Origin: an uncultured bacterium
Lineage (GTDB): Bacteria > Bacillota > Clostridia > Oscillospirales > Ruminococcaceae
Direction: 5' to 3'
Assembly (NCBI GenBank): GCA_934845495.1
Contig: CAKWRB010000036.1
Location: 1,837-9,934 of the forward strand
Length of the DNA stretch: 8,098 bases
Shown here in pieces: positions 6,285 through 8,098 of this stretch. A program made the position numbers and the translations under genes. Below the pieces are notes generated by a model, which saw nothing but the letters and a program-made list of their open reading frames with translations, was not told where the DNA came from and did no database searches. The number at the start of each line of letters is the position of its first letter. Position 1 is the first letter of the stretch.

Positions 6285-6641
6285 TTACAGCTTGTCCTGG
6301 CCGTCCTCGGCTCCGCCCAGCATTTCCAGGCGGCGCTTCAGGCGCTCGTTTTCCCGCTTGGTCTCGTCCAGTTCAATGCGGGCCAGGGTGGCATCTTCCA
6401 GGTAATCGGTGAGCTGGGTGCGCATATTGTCCGCGCCCTCCTCGCTCTTTTTATAGGCATTGGCATAATTGAGGCAGCACAGCACCAGTGCATCGTTGAG
6501 GCTCACCCGATCGTTGCCGTCCATGAGCTGGCGCACCTGGGCATCGATCTCCCGTCCCAGCGAGAGTACCCGCTCCTCCCCCTCCGGGGTGGCGATCACA
6601 TAACGGGAGCCGGCAATTTCAATTCGTACCTTGTTGACCAT
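6285..6641 (-). CDS. zapA: Cell division protein ZapA
   Basis: ZapA binds FtsZ and bundles its protofilaments at the division ring. The 118-residue product has the family's N-terminal globular part, VRIEIAGSRYVIATPEGEE at 5-23, with a helix continuing LSLGREIDAQVRQLM at 27-40, then a hydrophobic helix SLNDALVLCCLNYANAYKK at 47-65. It ends in a long charged coiled coil at about 66-108, where ZapA tetramers form. I chose the ATG at 6641, which is 8 nt after GGAGG. An in-frame ATG at 6656 sits on top of that GGAGG and is unlikely to be the start. It is the first gene of the zapA-U32 transcript; a zapA followed by a U32 gene is a recurring pair in Clostridia, so the link supports both calls. Confidence 0.93.
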   Translation of the reverse strand: MVNKVRIEIAGSRYVIATPEGEERVLSLGREIDAQVRQLMDGNDRVSLNDALVLCCLNYANAYKKSEEGADNMRTQLTDYLEDATLARIELDETKRENERLKRRLEMLGGAEDGQDKL

Positions 6642-6649
6642 AATCTTTT

Positions 6650-6654
6650 CCTCC
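6650..6654 (-). promoter_or_regulatory. Ribosome binding site that fixes the zapA start
   Basis: The minus strand reads GGAGG, 8 nt before the ATG at 6641. The upstream in-frame ATG at 6656 overlaps this site and lacks a ribosome binding site of its own, so the shorter protein is preferred. Confidence 0.75.
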
Positions 6655-6668
6655 ATCTATGAGATAAA

Positions 6669-6689
6669 CCGTTTTTCACCAGAAAACGG
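6669..6689 (-). other. Hairpin in the zapA 5' leader
   Basis: CCGTTTT (6669-6675) and AAAACGG (6683-6689) form a 7-bp inverted repeat with a 7-nt loop. In the minus-strand transcript it lies between the predicted start (near 6711) and the zapA ribosome binding site, 15 nt from the latter. No U run follows directly, so it is more likely an mRNA structure or stability element, or a protein-binding palindrome, than a terminator. Confidence 0.4.
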
Positions 6690-6717
6690 CTTACATCGCA
6701 AAAAATCTGCTCCCTAT

Positions 6718-6746
6718 ATTATATACTATTTTCCCCCGGCAAAAAA
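6718..6746 (-). promoter_or_regulatory. Candidate promoter of zapA-U32
   Basis: A perfect TATAAT (6723-6718 on the minus strand) lies in an AT-rich island. At a 17-nt spacing the -35 position is only a T run (6746-6741), a poor match to TTGACA. The predicted start is near 6711, giving a leader of about 70 nt. A C5/G5 inverted repeat (6733-6737 with 6747-6751) spans the spacer and -35 region. Confidence 0.6.
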
Positions 6747-6826
6747 GGGGGCGGTTCCCGGTTTTTTCGGTTTTTCCACCCTTTCCCGACATTTCCCCGG
6801 CGGCGCTTTTTCTTTTGGGGCGGATG

Positions 6827-6835
6827 TGGTACAAT
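6827..6835 (+). promoter_or_regulatory. Candidate extended -10 promoter of the flavin reductase gene
   Basis: TGG followed by TACAAT (6830-6835) is a good extended -10 element, five of six bases matching consensus. The -35 position is a pyrimidine run (TTTTTC at 6807-6812) with little similarity to TTGACA. A start near 6842 would give a leader of about 40 nt before the ATG at 6883. It faces away from the zapA promoter, about 100 bp distant. Confidence 0.55.
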
Positions 6836-6882
6836 GAAGCCGTTAAAAACTGGACCGCAGCCAACGAAAGGAATGAGGCCTT

Positions 6883-7398
6883 ATGTCAACCTTCAGTACC
6901 ATCTCTCCTGCCGAGCTTTCCGGCAACATCATCCAGCGCATCTCCCGCCAGTGGGCACTGGCCACCGCCGAAAAGCCGGACGGCACCGCCAACACCATGA
7001 CCATCAGCTGGGGCGGCACCGGCTATCTGTGGAACCAGCCGGTGGCCTTCCTGTTCGTACGCCCCCAGCGGTACACCTACGAGTTTGTGGAGGCCGCCGA
7101 CGGCTTCTCCCTCTGCTTCCTGCCGGAGCAGTATCGCAGTGAACTGCAGTACTGCGGCACCATCTCCGGCCGGGACGAGGACAAGATCGCCCACTGCGGC
7201 TTCACCGTGGCCCATCAGGACGGGGTCCCCTACTTTGAGGAGTCCGAGGCCGTTCTGATCTGCAAAAAGATCTATGCCCAGGACCTCACCAAAGACTGCG
7301 CCCTCTCGGAGCTGGTGACCCGGCAGTACCCCGAGGAGGACTACCACCGGATGTATGTGGGAGCAATCCAGACAGTGTTGGTGCGAAACAATGCGTAA
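6883..7398 (+). CDS. Flavin reductase-like, FMN-binding split-barrel protein
   Basis: The 171-residue product resembles the flavin reductase domain family, small cytoplasmic proteins that bind FMN in a split beta-barrel and pass electrons from NAD(P)H or partner proteins. Seen in the sequence are NTMTISWGGTGYLWNQPVAFLFVRP (residues 37-61, described here by position), where the Thr/Ser-rich strand and following loop contact the flavin phosphate in the family. FVEAADGFSLCFL at 68-80 is the second barrel strand, and the GTISGRDEDK block at 92-101 is a family hallmark. The C-terminal MYVGAIQTVL closes the barrel. The ATG at 6883 is preceded by AAAGGA (10 nt) and GAGG (4 nt). No rubredoxin or other redox domain is fused, so the electron partner is unknown. 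It overlaps the next gene by 8 nt. The family is clear; the substrate is not. Confidence 0.85.
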   Translation: MSTFSTISPAELSGNIIQRISRQWALATAEKPDGTANTMTISWGGTGYLWNQPVAFLFVRPQRYTYEFVEAADGFSLCFLPEQYRSELQYCGTISGRDEDKIAHCGFTVAHQDGVPYFEESEAVLICKKIYAQDLTKDCALSELVTRQYPEEDYHRMYVGAIQTVLVRNNA

Positions 7399-8098
7399 GC
7401 CCGACCGCGTCTATCTGCTGGACGAGCTGCGGGGGCTGGCTGTGCTGCTGATGATCTTCTACCACGGGGCCTACGATGCCGTCTACCTCTTCCGCTTCAC
7501 CGGGACCGCCTGGTTCACCAGTGCGCCCATGGCCTTTCTGCAGCGGTACATCGCCGTGAGCTTTATCCTCATCGCCGGTATCATGGGGCGGTATACAGGC
7601 AGCAACCTCCGCCGGGGCGCAAAAACCTTCCTCTGCGGCATGCTGGTCACTGCGGTGACCCTGCTGGTGCTGCCCTCCGAGCGCATCCTGTTCGGGATCC
7701 TGCACTTTCTGGGTGCTGCCATGATGCTGCTGGGGCTGTGCGAGCCGCTCCTTAAAAAAATTCCGGCACCGGTCGGGCTGCTGCTCTCTGCCCTGCTGTA
7801 CCTGGCCACCGACTCCATCGGCCGGGGCTGGATCGGGCTGGGGCCGCTGCGGCTGGAACTGCCCCGGGCGCTCTACGATGCGGGCTTTCTCTTCCCGCTG
7901 GGGCTGCACCCACGGATCTTCGCCTCGGCGGACTACTATCCGCTGCTGCCCTGGCTGTTCCTGTTCCTGGCAGGCTACTGGCTGGGGGAGGCCTTCTACC
8001 ACCGGCGGATGCCGGACTTCTGCTACCGGGAACACCTGCCGGCGCTGGGCTGGGTGGGGCGGCATGCCCTGCCGATCTATCTGGCACATCAGCCTGTG
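7391..8098 (+). CDS. DUF1624/HGSNAT-type membrane acyltransferase-like protein (3' end cut by window edge)
   Basis: The 236 visible residues match the DUF1624 (heparan-alpha-glucosaminide N-acetyltransferase catalytic-like) family of multi-span membrane proteins thought to move acyl groups across or at the membrane; bacterial substrates are mostly unknown. Family features are the start YLLDELRGLAVLLMIFYHGAYD (8-29 by position, with the conserved His25), a span at about 52-65 ending in AGIMGRYTGSN, RGAKTF at 75-80, a span at 81-94, the block RILFGILHFLGAAMMLLG at 98-115, DYYPLLPWLFLFLAGYWLG at 181-199, and LPIYLAHQPV at 227-236, which is usually near the C-terminus, so little is missing. The ATG at 7391 lies inside the end of the flavin reductase gene (ATGCGTAA), with no clear ribosome binding site, so translation is probably coupled to that gene. 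Confidence 0.85.
   Translation, partial: MRKPDRVYLLDELRGLAVLLMIFYHGAYDAVYLFRFTGTAWFTSAPMAFLQRYIAVSFILIAGIMGRYTGSNLRRGAKTFLCGMLVTAVTLLVLPSERILFGILHFLGAAMMLLGLCEPLLKKIPAPVGLLLSALLYLATDSIGRGWIGLGPLRLELPRALYDAGFLFPLGLHPRIFASADYYPLLPWLFLFLAGYWLGEAFYHRRMPDFCYREHLPALGWVGRHALPIYLAHQPV

Noticed and set aside
6642..6656. Longer zapA starting at ATG 6656
   Set aside because: That ATG overlaps the GGAGG that serves the ATG at 6641, and has no ribosome binding site of its own.
7286..8089. A 267-codon open frame on the minus strand opposite the acyltransferase-like gene
   Set aside because: The plus strand gives a continuous family-like membrane protein here, while the minus-strand product is Gln/Pro/Gly-rich without any motif.
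1..8098. Mobile elements, CRISPR arrays, tRNA or rRNA genes, or a defence or biosynthetic system
   Set aside because: No transposase, integrase, regularly spaced repeats, cloverleaf or rRNA sequence was seen on either strand. All coding space is taken by recognisable housekeeping or common membrane/flavoprotein families.

Overview
The window is ordinary chromosomal DNA from a GC-rich member of the Bacillota (Firmicutes). The gene set, the strong AGGAGG-type ribosome binding sites and the protein sequences suggest the class Clostridia, plausibly Oscillospiraceae/Ruminococcaceae (relatives of Faecalibacterium, Gemmiger or Subdoligranulum). That placement is an impression from family resemblance, not a computed result. 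I see no insertion sequence, phage gene, CRISPR array, tRNA or rRNA, and I did not find a convincing undescribed system.

Left three quarters (1-6641): eight genes, all on the minus strand, so the transcription order runs from right to left. It begins with zapA (cell-division factor) and a long U32 protein resembling the rRNA hydroxylase RlhA, 9 nt apart and sharing a promoter upstream of zapA. A strong intrinsic terminator follows. Next come dut (dUTPase), a small DUF4321 membrane protein and maf (nucleotide pyrophosphatase), closely spaced and closed by a second strong terminator. Then a well-formed promoter drives mreB, mreC and mreD, the rod-shape/elongasome genes; mreD runs off the left edge. 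The mreB leader and the mreB-mreC gap each hold a hairpin that could tune expression.

Right quarter (6642-8098): a 241-nt divergent intergenic region holds back-to-back promoters. It is followed on the plus strand by a flavin reductase-like protein and, overlapping it by 8 nt, a membrane acyltransferase-like protein (DUF1624/HGSNAT type), which is cut by the right edge.

Together the minus-strand genes cover division (ZapA), ribosome modification (U32), nucleotide-pool cleaning (Dut, Maf) and cell-wall elongation (MreBCD), a housekeeping neighbourhood of a kind seen in many Clostridia. The most useful points are regulatory: a terminator only about 20 nt upstream of the dut start, an attenuator-like hairpin in the mreB leader, and an AT-rich hairpin between mreB and mreC. 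The internally duplicated U32 protein with two cysteine clusters, and the DUF4321 protein lying between nucleotide-pool and cell-shape genes, are also worth a second look.
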